Origin: Clostridiales bacterium
GTDB lineage: Bacteria; Bacillota; Clostridia; Lachnospirales; Lachnospiraceae
Assembly (NCBI GenBank): GCA_003343625.1
Contig: QAKV01000039.1
Location: 1-30,347, forward strand
DNA length: 30,347 nt
Reading direction: 5' to 3'
In this document: positions 9,690 through 18,250 of the stretch, piece after piece
Numbering within the stretch: position 1 is the stretch's first letter
Layout: each line of letters starts with the position of its first letter
The notes under the pieces: model-generated
Databases searched by the model: none
The model's input: the letters and a program-made list of their open reading frames with translations, nothing else
Told to the model about the DNA's origin: nothing
Position numbers and translations under genes: made by a program

Positions 9690-10283
9690 ATGAGCAGCAG
9701 AATTGAACAGTTAATTGACGAGATCGAGGAATATATCGATAACTGCAAATATCAGCCTCTCTCCAATACCAAGATCATCGTGAACAAGGAAGAGATCGAT
9801 GAACTTTTGAGGGAGCTGCGGATGAAGACGCCGGAGGAGATCAAGCGGTATCAGAAGATCATCAGCAATAAGGAAGCGATCTTAAACGATGCCCGGGAAA
9901 AGGCCCAGTCCCTGATCAACGAAGCGACCGAACAGACTTCCGAGCTGATCAACGAGCACGAGATCATGCAGCAGGCCTATGCCCAGGCCAATGAAGTCGT
10001 ACAGCTGGCTACCAAGCAGGCCCAGGATATCGTGGACAACGCTACTATGGAGGCCAATGCCATTCGGGAGTCCGTTATGCAGTACACGGACGACATGATG
10101 GCGAATATCGAGAATATCATCACCCATGCCATCGAAGCGGCCAATACCCACTACGGTAACCTGGTAAGCGATCTGACCAGCTTAAACGATGTGGTACAGA
10201 GCAACCGCGCGGAGTTCCATGCCCAGAACGAGGGCGGTTACGATGATTCCGGGGATTCCGACGAAGAACGCGGCGCCCGCTGA
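9690..10283 (+). CDS. Coiled-coil protein of unknown function downstream of coaD
   Basis: A 197-residue, strongly charged, almost entirely helical protein. The segment from about 35 to 160 is rich in Ala, Glu, Gln and Lys with heptad-like spacing (for example AREKAQSLINEATEQTSEL), followed by an acidic tail (DDSGDSDEER). There is no signal peptide or membrane segment. The ATG at 9690 is preferred over the upstream in-frame ATG because GAGGA overlaps the coaD stop just before it. It resembles DivIVA-like and ATP-synthase-stalk-like coiled coils only in a general way, so I do not assign a function. Its position between coaD and a cell wall amidase may hint at an envelope or division role; this is a guess. 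Confidence 0.75.
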   Translation: MSSRIEQLIDEIEEYIDNCKYQPLSNTKIIVNKEEIDELLRELRMKTPEEIKRYQKIISNKEAILNDAREKAQSLINEATEQTSELINEHEIMQQAYAQANEVVQLATKQAQDIVDNATMEANAIRESVMQYTDDMMANIENIITHAIEAANTHYGNLVSDLTSLNDVVQSNRAEFHAQNEGGYDDSGDSDEERGAR

Positions 10284-10327
10284 TCTCGCGGAATGCGGTC
10301 TTTCGATTCCTTTCGGAGAACATGTTG

Positions 10328-10381
10328 AGAATATTTATACGCTTTGAAACGGCTTTTCGGATCACGGCGTATAAATATTCT
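10328..10381. repeat. Long perfect inverted repeat (15-bp arms), possible terminator
   Basis: The left arm AGAATATTTATACGC (10328-10342) is exactly complementary to the right arm 10367-10381, with a 24-bp loop. In RNA this would form a 15-bp hairpin between the coiled-coil gene and the amidase gene, followed by TTATTTTG, which is a poor but present U-run. It could be the terminator of the rsmD-coaD transcript or a DNA-level palindrome. The rest of the 165-bp gap (10284-10448) shows no clear promoter. Confidence 0.7.
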
Positions 10382-10448
10382 TATTTTGCGTGGGGGGAAT
10401 TTCGGCGCTCACTTCAGATGTAATGTAAGAAGCAGGAGAGAAGGGAAA

Positions 10449-11492
10449 GTGAAACGATACGATTTTGGTAAGAAAATATTGGCCGCCCTCTGCGCCGCCC
10501 TTTTCTTTTTCGGAGGATTGGGCTGTCCGGCGGCACGGGCGCAGGCGGCCTCTTCGAGGGATCCGGTGGTTGTCGTGATAGATCCCGGGCATGGTGGGAC
10601 CGGAGGTCGCAATGAAGGGGGAATTTTCGGTGCCAACATGGAAAAGCATCTGACGCTGCTCACCGCCCAGGCCATGCAGCAGACGCTTGAGCAGTTCGAA
10701 GGGGTACAGGTATATCTGACCCGAACGGACGACAGAGAAGTTTCCCTGTCGGATCGGGCGCGGATTGCCGCAGAGTATGATGCGGATCTCATGATATCCC
10801 TTCACTATAATATGTCCGCAGACCACAGCCTGTACGGGGCGGAGGCCTGGACGTCCGCTTTCGGGAGCGAATACGCGAAGGGACAGACCTTCGCCCGGCT
10901 TTGGCTCGCCGATATGCAGAATGCTTATGGCCTGCTTTGCCGGGGAGCGAAGGTGCGTCGTGGCAACGGCGGGCTGGATTATTATGGGGTGATCCGGGCG
11001 GCCCGGGAGCGGGGGATTCCCTGCGTGATTCTGGAGCACTGCTATCTGGACAATCCCAACGACAACGGACTTGTCTCTTCGCCGGAAGGAATCGCGGGAC
11101 TCGGCGTCACAGACGCTCTCAGCGCGGCCCGGTATTTTCATCTGAAGTCTTCGTCTTTGGGATTGGACTATTCCGGCGGTTCTTACCCTGTCATCTCGGC
11201 GCCCAAAGCGGATGCTCAGCCGGATCAGACTTCTCCGCAACTCTTTTCCACCGCGGCCCGAAAGGCCGGGGAGGGGACTATGTCCGTGACGGTGAAGGCT
11301 TCGGATCCGGAATCGGGCCTGCTGTATTACAGCTGGTCGGCGGACGGCGGGGCCACCTGGTCCACACTGGAGCGATGGACAGGAGAGGAACAGATGGATT
11401 TTTCCTGTCCCGTACCGGCCTTTGGAAGCCTTCTGATCCGGGTGCACAACGCTTACGACCTGACCTCTCAGACGGCCGTAAAAAATCCATAG
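10449..11492 (+). CDS. Secreted N-acetylmuramoyl-L-alanine amidase (Amidase_3)
   Basis: A 347-residue exported peptidoglycan hydrolase that cleaves the MurNAc-L-Ala bond. Residues 1-34 form a Sec signal peptide: basic VKRYDFGKK, a hydrophobic core, then ARAQA as the likely cleavage region. The Amidase_3 zinc and catalytic residues are visible: His48 (DPGHGG), Glu65 (NMEKH), His119 (SLHYN) and Glu196 (LEHCYLDN). About 80 residues at the C-terminus (265-347) look like a beta-sandwich module (SVTVKASDPESGL, YSWSADGG), probably Ig-like or wall-binding. The start is GTG at 10449, placed by GGAGAGAAGGGA just upstream; the open frame before it is not supported. Its end overlaps the convergent ylbJ-like gene by 25 bp. 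Confidence 0.9.
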   Translation: MKRYDFGKKILAALCAALFFFGGLGCPAARAQAASSRDPVVVVIDPGHGGTGGRNEGGIFGANMEKHLTLLTAQAMQQTLEQFEGVQVYLTRTDDREVSLSDRARIAAEYDADLMISLHYNMSADHSLYGAEAWTSAFGSEYAKGQTFARLWLADMQNAYGLLCRGAKVRRGNGGLDYYGVIRAARERGIPCVILEHCYLDNPNDNGLVSSPEGIAGLGVTDALSAARYFHLKSSSLGLDYSGGSYPVISAPKADAQPDQTSPQLFSTAARKAGEGTMSVTVKASDPESGLLYYSWSADGGATWSTLERWTGEEQMDFSCPVPAFGSLLIRVHNAYDLTSQTAVKNP

Positions 11493-12400
11493 AAAGCTGC
11501 GGTGAGCAGTGTCTGTATTGCTTTATGAAAGACATATTCCTTCAGGGACAGATCCGTACCGTGCAGGCAGCTGTAGGTCTGTGCGATACAGGATAATCCC
11601 CCCAGGGGCAGAAAGACGAACGCCCAATGGCTGTCCGGAGGCTGCAGCCGTGAAAGCCCGCTGGTGATTTCCAGCAGAGGGCCTGTCAGGCGGAGAAAAA
11701 CAGGGAAATCTTTCCAGAGCAGCTGTGGAAGCAGATTGAGCAGATTGCAGAAAATCATATAGCCGCCCAGCGCGGTAATGGCGTTCAGGGAGGAGAGGAT
11801 GGAGAGGTTCAGCTCCGAAAAAAAGCGGCCAATCGATACTTCCGTCTTCTTTCCTCCGGGAATAACGGAAACTTTTTCCTTCGAGTCGATATCGGAAAAG
11901 AGGGTATATCGTAAAAACAGGCCATATACGAGCGGAATTCCATATATCCCAATCAGGGCCATGAAGGGCCTTTGAACCGGAAAAAGGCGGAGCACGTAGC
12001 CGGAGAAATAGATCGGACCGATGTTGTTGCAAAATGCGAGCATCAGGGTGGCCTCCCGGCGGGACAGCCTTTTTTTTTCATAGCTCTGCGCGCAAACCCG
12101 GGCGCCCATGGGAAATCCGCACATAAATCCGATCACAAGGCAATACAGACAGGAATCCGACAGCCGGAAGAGGGGGCGCAAAACCGGAGCAAACAGAGAT
12201 GCGAAGCTGTCCGACAGCTCCAATCCGATGAGAAGGCCCGACAGGATCATGAACGGGAAAAGGGCCGGAATCATCTTTTGAAACCACAGGTTCAGCCCTT
12301 CCAGAGAAAGGGACAGCGCCCGCTCGGGAAGCAGGAGGATGGTCAGCCAGAGGACCGAAAAAAGGAGCAGAAAACAGAATTTTGTGATCTTTTTTCGCAT
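11468..12400 (-). CDS. YlbJ-like sporulation integral membrane protein
   Basis: A 310-residue polytopic membrane protein with about eight hydrophobic segments. It shows the nucleoside-recognition (Gate) domain style seen in B. subtilis YlbJ: a PALFPFMILSGLL segment near 45-57, GFMCGFPMGAR near 91-101, and FCNNIGPIYFSG near 122-133. YlbJ is needed for sporulation in Bacillus; what it transports or gates is unknown. The location next to rsmD-coaD (ylbH-ylbI) matches the Bacillus order and supports the name. It is the only complete minus-strand gene in the window. The ribosome binding site is weak. The shared 3' overlap with the amidase gene leaves no room for a terminator between them. Confidence 0.85.
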   Translation of the reverse strand: MRKKITKFCFLLLFSVLWLTILLLPERALSLSLEGLNLWFQKMIPALFPFMILSGLLIGLELSDSFASLFAPVLRPLFRLSDSCLYCLVIGFMCGFPMGARVCAQSYEKKRLSRREATLMLAFCNNIGPIYFSGYVLRLFPVQRPFMALIGIYGIPLVYGLFLRYTLFSDIDSKEKVSVIPGGKKTEVSIGRFFSELNLSILSSLNAITALGGYMIFCNLLNLLPQLLWKDFPVFLRLTGPLLEITSGLSRLQPPDSHWAFVFLPLGGLSCIAQTYSCLHGTDLSLKEYVFHKAIQTLLTAAFYGFFTAV

Positions 12401-12477
12401 GATTTCTACCGGGCGCGAAGGAAATATAGTATACTGAAGTCTATGAAGACGACGGTATTTTCATGCAGGAGGCGACA

Positions 12478-13185
12478 GTGATCAGGCTGGATAAGTTATT
12501 GTGCGAAATGGGAGCCGGAAGCCGCAGCGAAGTCAGGATCCTGCTCAAAAAAGGGCGGGTGACGGTGGATGGGCGTCCCGTTTTGTCAGGAGAAACGAAG
12601 GTGGAGGAACGGGAGGCGCGCATCTGTCTGGACGGACAGCCGCTCCTCTATGCCGGAACGGTCTATTACCTGCTGCACAAGCCCGCAGGTGTGGTGACGG
12701 CGGTTCGGGATGCGAGGGAGAGAACCGTGCTGGAGCTGATGCGCGAAGCTCCGGGAAAAGATCTCTTCCCGGTAGGCAGACTGGACAAAGATACGGAAGG
12801 GCTGCTTTTGGTCACCAACGACGGCGGTCTGGCCCACCGCCTCCTTTCCCCCAAAAAGCATGTGGAAAAGACCTATCTCGTGCATACGGGGGCGCCGGTG
12901 ACGGAGGAGATGTGTCGCCTGCTGGAAGCAGGGGTGGATATCGGGGATGAAAAGCCCACCCTCCCTGCCCGGGCGAAAAAGTTGGAATACAGGGAAGATG
13001 GACTCTTTTTGACCATCGTAGAGGGGCGCTTTCACCAGATTAAGCGGATGCTAAAGGCTGTGGGAAACGAAGTGGTTTATTTAAAACGCGTTTCCATGGG
13101 CCCGTTGGAATTGGGGGAGCTTGCGCCGGGAAGCTGGCGGCCCCTGACGCAGGAAGAGCGAAAAGCCCTCGGAGTCGAAACGTAA
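12478..13185 (+). CDS. RsuA/RluB-family rRNA pseudouridine synthase
   Basis: A 235-residue pseudouridine synthase. An N-terminal S4 RNA-binding domain (about 1-45, RLDKLLCEMGAGSRSEV) is followed by the catalytic domain with GRLDKDTEGLLLVTNDG; Asp103 is the nucleophile. The short length and the sequence around the active site resemble RsuA (16S U516) and RluB (23S U2605) enzymes, and I cannot tell the target from sequence alone. The GTG start at 12478 is preferred over ATG at 12463 because AGGAGG (12467-12472) sits 5 bp before it and family members start at this point. It opens the long co-directional run that ends at 20419. Confidence 0.9.
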   Translation: MIRLDKLLCEMGAGSRSEVRILLKKGRVTVDGRPVLSGETKVEEREARICLDGQPLLYAGTVYYLLHKPAGVVTAVRDARERTVLELMREAPGKDLFPVGRLDKDTEGLLLVTNDGGLAHRLLSPKKHVEKTYLVHTGAPVTEEMCRLLEAGVDIGDEKPTLPARAKKLEYREDGLFLTIVEGRFHQIKRMLKAVGNEVVYLKRVSMGPLELGELAPGSWRPLTQEERKALGVET

Positions 13186-13199
13186 AGGATGAAATCGAG

Positions 13200-13880
13200 A
13201 TGGATGGGATGGATCTGTTGAGCGGAGTGGAAGCGGTTATTTTCGATCTGGACGGCTCTCTGGTGGACTCCATGTGGATCTGGCATCGGATCGATGTGGA
13301 GTATTTGGGGCGCTACGGCCTTTCCGTGCCGGAAGACCTCCAGCATGCGATCGAAGGATTCAGCTTTTCTGAAACCGCAGAATATTTCAAGAGGCGTTTT
13401 GACATTCCGGAACCCGCAGCGGAAATCAAGCGGGTCTGGAATGAAATGGCGCGGGACAAGTATGTACATCAGGTGCCGCTGAAACCAGGTGCCGGGGAAT
13501 TTTTGCTTCGCTGCAGGGAAAATGGATTGAAGATGGGCATCGCTACCAGCAATTCCCGGGAACTGGTCAGCGCCGTAACGGATGCCCGCGGGCTGCACGG
13601 CTTCTTTTCCTGTATCATGACGTCGTGCGACGTAGGGAAAGGAAAGCCCGCGCCTGATATCTATCTGGCGGTGGCAAAGGAACTGAACGTAGCGCCCGAA
13701 ACCTGTCTGGTATTCGAGGATATCGTACCGGGAATTCTGGCCGGAAAAGCTGCGGGCATGCGGGTGTGCGCGGTGGAAGACGGCTATTCCCTGCGACAGA
13801 AGGAAGCGAAGATGCGTCTGGCAGACGGCTATATCCGCGACTATCGGGAAATATGGAACGGAAAGGATAATTCGATTTGA
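13200..13880 (+). CDS. HAD-superfamily hydrolase, beta-phosphoglucomutase-like
   Basis: A 226-residue HAD phosphatase or phosphomutase with a helical cap. Motif I is FDLDGS (Asp16 nucleophile, Asp18 acid/base), motif II is ATSNS (about 118-122), motif III lysine is in GKGKPAPD, and motif IV is VFEDIVPGI. The insertion between motif I and II makes it a subfamily I enzyme like phosphoglycolate phosphatase or beta-phosphoglucomutase. The substrate is unknown. AAAGGATG overlaps the stop of the preceding gene. Its TGA stop overlaps the TTG start of the next gene, so translation is probably coupled. Confidence 0.88.
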   Translation: MDGMDLLSGVEAVIFDLDGSLVDSMWIWHRIDVEYLGRYGLSVPEDLQHAIEGFSFSETAEYFKRRFDIPEPAAEIKRVWNEMARDKYVHQVPLKPGAGEFLLRCRENGLKMGIATSNSRELVSAVTDARGLHGFFSCIMTSCDVGKGKPAPDIYLAVAKELNVAPETCLVFEDIVPGILAGKAAGMRVCAVEDGYSLRQKEAKMRLADGYIRDYREIWNGKDNSI

Positions 13881-15778
13881 GGAATGGATTTTTACCGGTG
13901 ACGCCGGAAGAAATGAGGGAAAGGGGCTGGGAGCAGCCGGATTTCGTCTACATCAGCGGCGATGCCTATGTGGATCATCCATCTTTTGGAACTGCCATCA
14001 TCAGCAGGGTTCTGGAAAGCCGCGGATACAAAGTGTGCATTATCGCCCAGCCGGACTGGAAACAGGCGGAGAGCATCCGCCTGTTCGGGCGCCCCAGACT
14101 CGCTTTCCTGGTCTCTTCCGGAAATATGGATTCCATGGTGAATCACTATTATGTTTCCAAAAAGAAGCGAACTTTCGATGCCTATACGCCGGGAGGAAAG
14201 ATGGGAAAGCGCCCGGATCATGCTGCCGTGGTCTATTGCAATCTGATTCGCCGGAGCTATCGGGACGTGCCGATCATTCTCGGCGGCATCGAGGCCAGTC
14301 TTCGGCGGATGGCCCATTACGATTACTGGAGCGATTCTCTGAAGCATTCCATTCTGGTGGACAGCCAGGCGGATCTGATCTCCTACGGGATGGGGGAAAA
14401 ATCCATCGTGGAAATTGCGGATGCCCTGGAGGCCGGAATATCGGTTCGGGATCTGACATTCATTGCCGGAACGGTTTACCGCACCAGGGATTTGAGCGGC
14501 GTTTACGATGCATGTCTGCTGCCTTCCTATGAGGAGATGCGGGAAGATACCGCCTTGTATGCCAAAAGCTTCCGGATCCAGTACGAGAATACGGATCCCT
14601 GCAACGGCAAACCCCTGGTAGAACCCTACCCGGATGGCAGCTTCGTGGTGCAAAATCCTCCTCAGCCGCCGTTGACGACGGAAGAGATGGACGGCGTTTA
14701 CGGTCTGCCCTATATGCGTACATGGCATCCGTCCTATGCCGCCGCCGGCGGGGTACCGGCCATTTCCGAGATCAAGTTTTCCCTGACCAGCAACAGGGGA
14801 TGTTTCGGAGGCTGCAGTTTCTGCGCTCTGACCTTCCATCAGGGGCGAACTGTGTCCGTGCGCAGCCATGAGAGCATCCTGGGAGAGGCGGAGAAAATTA
14901 TTCGGGATCCGGAGTTCAAAGGCTATATCCACGATGTGGGAGGGCCCACGGCTAATTTCCGCCGTCCCTCCTGCCAAAAGCAGCTGACGGCTGGCGTATG
15001 CAAAAACCGCCAATGTCTGTTTCCGAAGCCCTGTCCCAATCTGGAAGTGGATCATAGCGATTATCTGTCCCTTCTGAGAAAGCTCCGGGCGCTGCCGGGG
15101 GTGAAAAAGGTGTTCATCCGCTCCGGAATCCGGTTCGACTACCTGCTGGCGGATCCGGACGATTCCTTTTTCCGGGAGCTGGTAACGCATCATGTGAGCG
15201 GTCAGCTGAAAGTGGCGCCGGAACACATCAGCGATCCGGTATTGAGGCGCATGGGAAAGCCGGAAAATGCGGTGTACGAGAAATTCGTTAAAAAATACCG
15301 TCAGCTCAACGATCGTCTGGGACTGAAACAGTATCTGGTGCCGTATTTGATGAGCTCCCATCCAGGCTCCACTTTAAAGGAGGCGGTGGCTTTGGCGGAA
15401 TATCTGAGGGATCTGGGTTATATGCCTCAGCAGGTGCAGGACTTTTATCCCACTCCTTCCACTATGTCCACGGTGATGTACTACACGGGTATCGATCCCA
15501 GAGACAACTCCCGGGTTTACGTCTGTAAAAATCCCCACGAGAAGGCGATGCAGCGGGCGCTGATCCAGTATCGGGATCCGGCCAACTACGAGCTGGTATA
15601 CGAAGCCCTCACGAAAGCGGGGCGGGAAGATCTGATCGGCTATGGGCCCAAATGCCTGATCCGGCCCAAAAAGGACTCCGGAAGGAAGAGGGAGCAGCCA
15701 TCCCACACGGCGCCGTCTCGTCCATCTGAAAAGAAAAAGCCAACTATCCGAAATATTCACAAAAAGAAAAGGGGGTAG
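13877..15778 (+). CDS. YgiQ-family radical SAM protein
   Basis: A 633-residue member of the YgiQ family, whose reaction is unknown. An N-terminal domain with FVYISGDAYVDHPSFG (23-38) resembles the family's conserved start. The radical SAM iron-sulfur site is RGCFGGCSFC: Cys309, Cys313, Cys316 (CxxxCxxC). A second cysteine group (SCQKQLTAGVCKNRQC and PKPCPN, about 365-388) is also typical of the family. The last 35 residues are Lys/Arg/Pro-rich and probably disordered. The TTG start at 13877 forms TTGA with the HAD gene stop and gives the family's usual N-terminus; AAAGGA lies about 10 bp upstream. Confidence 0.92.
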   Translation: MRNGFLPVTPEEMRERGWEQPDFVYISGDAYVDHPSFGTAIISRVLESRGYKVCIIAQPDWKQAESIRLFGRPRLAFLVSSGNMDSMVNHYYVSKKKRTFDAYTPGGKMGKRPDHAAVVYCNLIRRSYRDVPIILGGIEASLRRMAHYDYWSDSLKHSILVDSQADLISYGMGEKSIVEIADALEAGISVRDLTFIAGTVYRTRDLSGVYDACLLPSYEEMREDTALYAKSFRIQYENTDPCNGKPLVEPYPDGSFVVQNPPQPPLTTEEMDGVYGLPYMRTWHPSYAAAGGVPAISEIKFSLTSNRGCFGGCSFCALTFHQGRTVSVRSHESILGEAEKIIRDPEFKGYIHDVGGPTANFRRPSCQKQLTAGVCKNRQCLFPKPCPNLEVDHSDYLSLLRKLRALPGVKKVFIRSGIRFDYLLADPDDSFFRELVTHHVSGQLKVAPEHISDPVLRRMGKPENAVYEKFVKKYRQLNDRLGLKQYLVPYLMSSHPGSTLKEAVALAEYLRDLGYMPQQVQDFYPTPSTMSTVMYYTGIDPRDNSRVYVCKNPHEKAMQRALIQYRDPANYELVYEALTKAGREDLIGYGPKCLIRPKKDSGRKREQPSHTAPSRPSEKKKPTIRNIHKKKRG

Positions 15779-15782
15779 CAAC

Positions 15783-16595
15783 ATGAACGTCATCGTGATT
15801 ACGGGAGCCTCTTCCGGAATGGGCAGGGAATTCGCCCTGCAGCTGGATCGGGGCCTGAAAACCATCGATGAATTCTGGCTCATCGCCAGAAGGGCGGAAC
15901 GGATGAAGGAGCTGTCCAAAAGCATGCGCCATCGGGTCAAAATCCTGCCTCTGGATCTGACCAGAGAGGCGGACATCGACCTGTTTCGCGAAGTCATTCA
16001 GGAGGAAAGGCCAAAAGTGCGGATGCTGATAAACTGCGCCGGCTATGGGCTGATCGGGGATTTCGCTTCTCTTTCCGCTGAAGAACAGGCCGGCGAGCTG
16101 ACCTTAAACTGCCGGGCACTGATGGAGATCACCCACGCCTGCCTTCCTTATATGAAAGAGAAGAGCAGGATCCTTCAGTTCGCCAGCAGCGCGGCCTTTT
16201 TGCCGCAGCCGGGATTCGCCGTATATGCGGCCACGAAAGCTTTTGTGCTCAGCTTTTCCAGAGCTCTGCGCGAGGAGCTCAAAGAACGCAAAATCTTCGT
16301 CACCGCCGTCTGTCCCGGACCGGTGCAGACGGAATTTTTCGACGTGGCGGAGCGATATGGATCCGTTCTCGGGATCAAGAAATATGTGATGGCACAGCCG
16401 GAACGGGTGGTGAAGGCCGCGCTGGCGGCCAGCTGCAAGAACAGGCCCATGTCGGTCTATGGCCCTGCGATGAATGCGTTCTGGCTCATGACCAGGCTCA
16501 TGCCCCAGGATCCGGTGCTGCATCTGACCTACCGGATGAAGAAAAAGGGAGACTGCGGATGCGCGGACTCCGGAAAGGACTGTCAGACGGAATGA
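15783..16595 (+). CDS. Short-chain dehydrogenase/reductase (SDR)
   Basis: A 270-residue classical SDR using NAD(P)H. The cofactor loop is TGASSGMG (7-14), the structural NCAG is at 84-87, and the catalytic residues are Ser135, Tyr148 and Lys152 (YAATK). The C-terminal half carries the PGPVQTEF motif. The last 15 residues form an unusual cysteine-containing tail (GDCGCADSGKDC). The tail is coded within and just before the 37-bp overlap with the next gene, so it may reflect frame overlap rather than a metal site. AAGGGGG precedes the ATG. The substrate is not predictable. Confidence 0.88.
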   Translation: MNVIVITGASSGMGREFALQLDRGLKTIDEFWLIARRAERMKELSKSMRHRVKILPLDLTREADIDLFREVIQEERPKVRMLINCAGYGLIGDFASLSAEEQAGELTLNCRALMEITHACLPYMKEKSRILQFASSAAFLPQPGFAVYAATKAFVLSFSRALREELKERKIFVTAVCPGPVQTEFFDVAERYGSVLGIKKYVMAQPERVVKAALAASCKNRPMSVYGPAMNAFWLMTRLMPQDPVLHLTYRMKKKGDCGCADSGKDCQTE

Positions 16596-17206
16596 AAGGG
16601 ATCTCCAAGAAGTTATCCAGAAAGAAAAAGGGGGAGAAAGGATATCTGGATTCCCAGAAAAAAGTGGCGGCTATCCGAACCGCGATCCTGTTTTCGATAT
16701 CGCTCGCTATCTATCTGACCGGTTACTTTTCCACGGGGACGAACGAGAACCTTCTCACCATCGTGGCGGTTCTGGGCTGCCTGCCCGCAGCCCGCAGCGC
16801 GGTCAATCTGATTATGCTGCTGCGCTATCACGGAATAAAGGATGGGGACTTCCGGAAGATTTCCGAGCATACAGAGGGCTGTGCGGTTTTGGCGGATCTG
16901 GTGTTCACCAGCTATGAGAAGAATTTCGAGATCCATCACATGGCGTATCGGGCGGGATATCTGCTGGGATATACGGCCAATTCGTCCTGCGATGGCAAAG
17001 CCTGCGAAAAGCATCTGCACAATATGTGCGCGCAGAACGCGCTGGGAGACGTGAAGATTTCGATCTTTTCTGAGCTGCCCAATTATCTCAGGAGGCTGGA
17101 TCAGATCCGCGCCCTTCCGGAAGATGCCCTTTCTGCGGTCGGGGAAACCGAAGACGGCACCAAAACGGAGCGGGTCTGCGCCCTGATGCGGGCCATTTCT
17201 CTGTAA
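16559..17206 (+). CDS. Small membrane protein of unknown function
   Basis: A 215-residue protein with a very basic N-terminus (residues 1-36) and two hydrophobic helices (about 41-58 and 65-87). A soluble C-terminal domain of about 125 residues contains several cysteines and histidines (SSCDGKACEKHLHNMC, 147-162). I do not recognise the family. The ATG at 16559 overlaps the SDR gene by 37 bp and has AAGGGAG 7 bp upstream, so it is translated within the same mRNA. It lies 13 bp before an RluA-type synthase; the role is unknown. Confidence 0.75.
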   Translation: MRGLRKGLSDGMKGISKKLSRKKKGEKGYLDSQKKVAAIRTAILFSISLAIYLTGYFSTGTNENLLTIVAVLGCLPAARSAVNLIMLLRYHGIKDGDFRKISEHTEGCAVLADLVFTSYEKNFEIHHMAYRAGYLLGYTANSSCDGKACEKHLHNMCAQNALGDVKISIFSELPNYLRRLDQIRALPEDALSAVGETEDGTKTERVCALMRAISL

Positions 17207-17219
17207 ACGGAGGAAAGTT

Positions 17220-18248
17220 ATGCGCCAGATCATCGTTCGGGCCAACGAAGCCGGCCAACGGCTGGACAAATTCCTGCAGAAATACATGAAGGAAGCGCCC
17301 ACATCCTTCTTCTACAAAATGATGCGCAAGAAAAATATCCTGCTCAACGAAAAGAAATGCGCCGGCAGCGAAAAGCTTACGGAAGGGGATTGTATCCGGC
17401 TGTATCTGGCGGAGGAGACGTTGGAAAAATTCGGAGCTCCCGTTTCGGGCGGCGCGGATATTTCCCCTTACGAAAAAGCTTATGCGTCTATCGGCGCCCT
17501 TTCCGTTTTGTGGGAAAATGAATACGGGCTGGCGGTGAACAAGCCCGCCGGCATTTTGAGTCAGAAAGCCCGCCCGACGGATCGGTCTTTGAACGAATGG
17601 CTGGTCGGCTATCTTTTGCGCGAAGGGGAACTGACGGCGGCGGATCTCTCCACCTTTCGCCCGTCCGTCTGCAATCGGCTGGATCGCAATACCAGCGGTA
17701 TCGTCCTCTGCTCCAAAACCCTGATCGGTTCCCAGATCCTTACCGAAGCCGTTCGGGAAAAATCCGTCCGGAAGTTTTATCGGCTGCTGGCCTTCGGGCG
17801 GATGGAGAAATCCGGTGTGTTCGAGGCCTGGGAGAAGAAGGATCCGGCCTCTAATCAGGTGCAAATCGCAATGTCTCCCCAAAAGGGCGCCCAGCGGATC
17901 AGGACGGGAATACGCCCTTTGCTCACCGGCCGCCTGCCGGGCGTGGGGGAGGTCACCTATGCGGAAGCGGAGCTGTTTACCGGGAAAACCCACCAGATCC
18001 GGGCTTCCTTGGCGGCTATGGGGCACCCCCTGCTGGGGGATGCCAAATACGGCGGCAGGCAGGGAGACTCACTGGAAAAATACGGTGTCCGGGGACAGAT
18101 GCTGCACGCCTGCCGGGTGGAATTCGGCGAAACCGCGCAGTTATCCCGGGCGCAGTTCGGCGGCCTGATCCTGACGGCGCCGCTGCCCCGGCCTTTCCAA
18201 CGGGTACTGACTGCGTTGAAAGACAGAAATGACATCGAGGTAAACTGA
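17220..18248 (+). CDS. RluA-family pseudouridine synthase (RluC/RluD-like)
   Basis: A 342-residue enzyme that isomerises uridines in 23S rRNA. An N-terminal S4-like domain (about 1-64, with RLDKFLQKYM) is followed by the catalytic domain. The active-site motif is NRLDRNTSGIVL with Asp155 as nucleophile; VNKPAGILSQ (107-116) and GKTHQIRASLAAMGHPLLGD further on are conserved family blocks. CGGAGG precedes the ATG. RluC or RluD target specificity cannot be assigned. It is the second pseudouridine synthase of this gene run, from a different family than the one at 12478. Confidence 0.92.
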   Translation: MRQIIVRANEAGQRLDKFLQKYMKEAPTSFFYKMMRKKNILLNEKKCAGSEKLTEGDCIRLYLAEETLEKFGAPVSGGADISPYEKAYASIGALSVLWENEYGLAVNKPAGILSQKARPTDRSLNEWLVGYLLREGELTAADLSTFRPSVCNRLDRNTSGIVLCSKTLIGSQILTEAVREKSVRKFYRLLAFGRMEKSGVFEAWEKKDPASNQVQIAMSPQKGAQRIRTGIRPLLTGRLPGVGEVTYAEAELFTGKTHQIRASLAAMGHPLLGDAKYGGRQGDSLEKYGVRGQMLHACRVEFGETAQLSRAQFGGLILTAPLPRPFQRVLTALKDRNDIEVN

Positions 18249-18250
18249 CC

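Noticed and set aside
13892..15361. 489-codon open frame on the minus strand inside the YgiQ gene
   Set aside because: It is a shadow of a GC-rich third-position coding strand, has no ribosome binding site, and its translation shows no family features.
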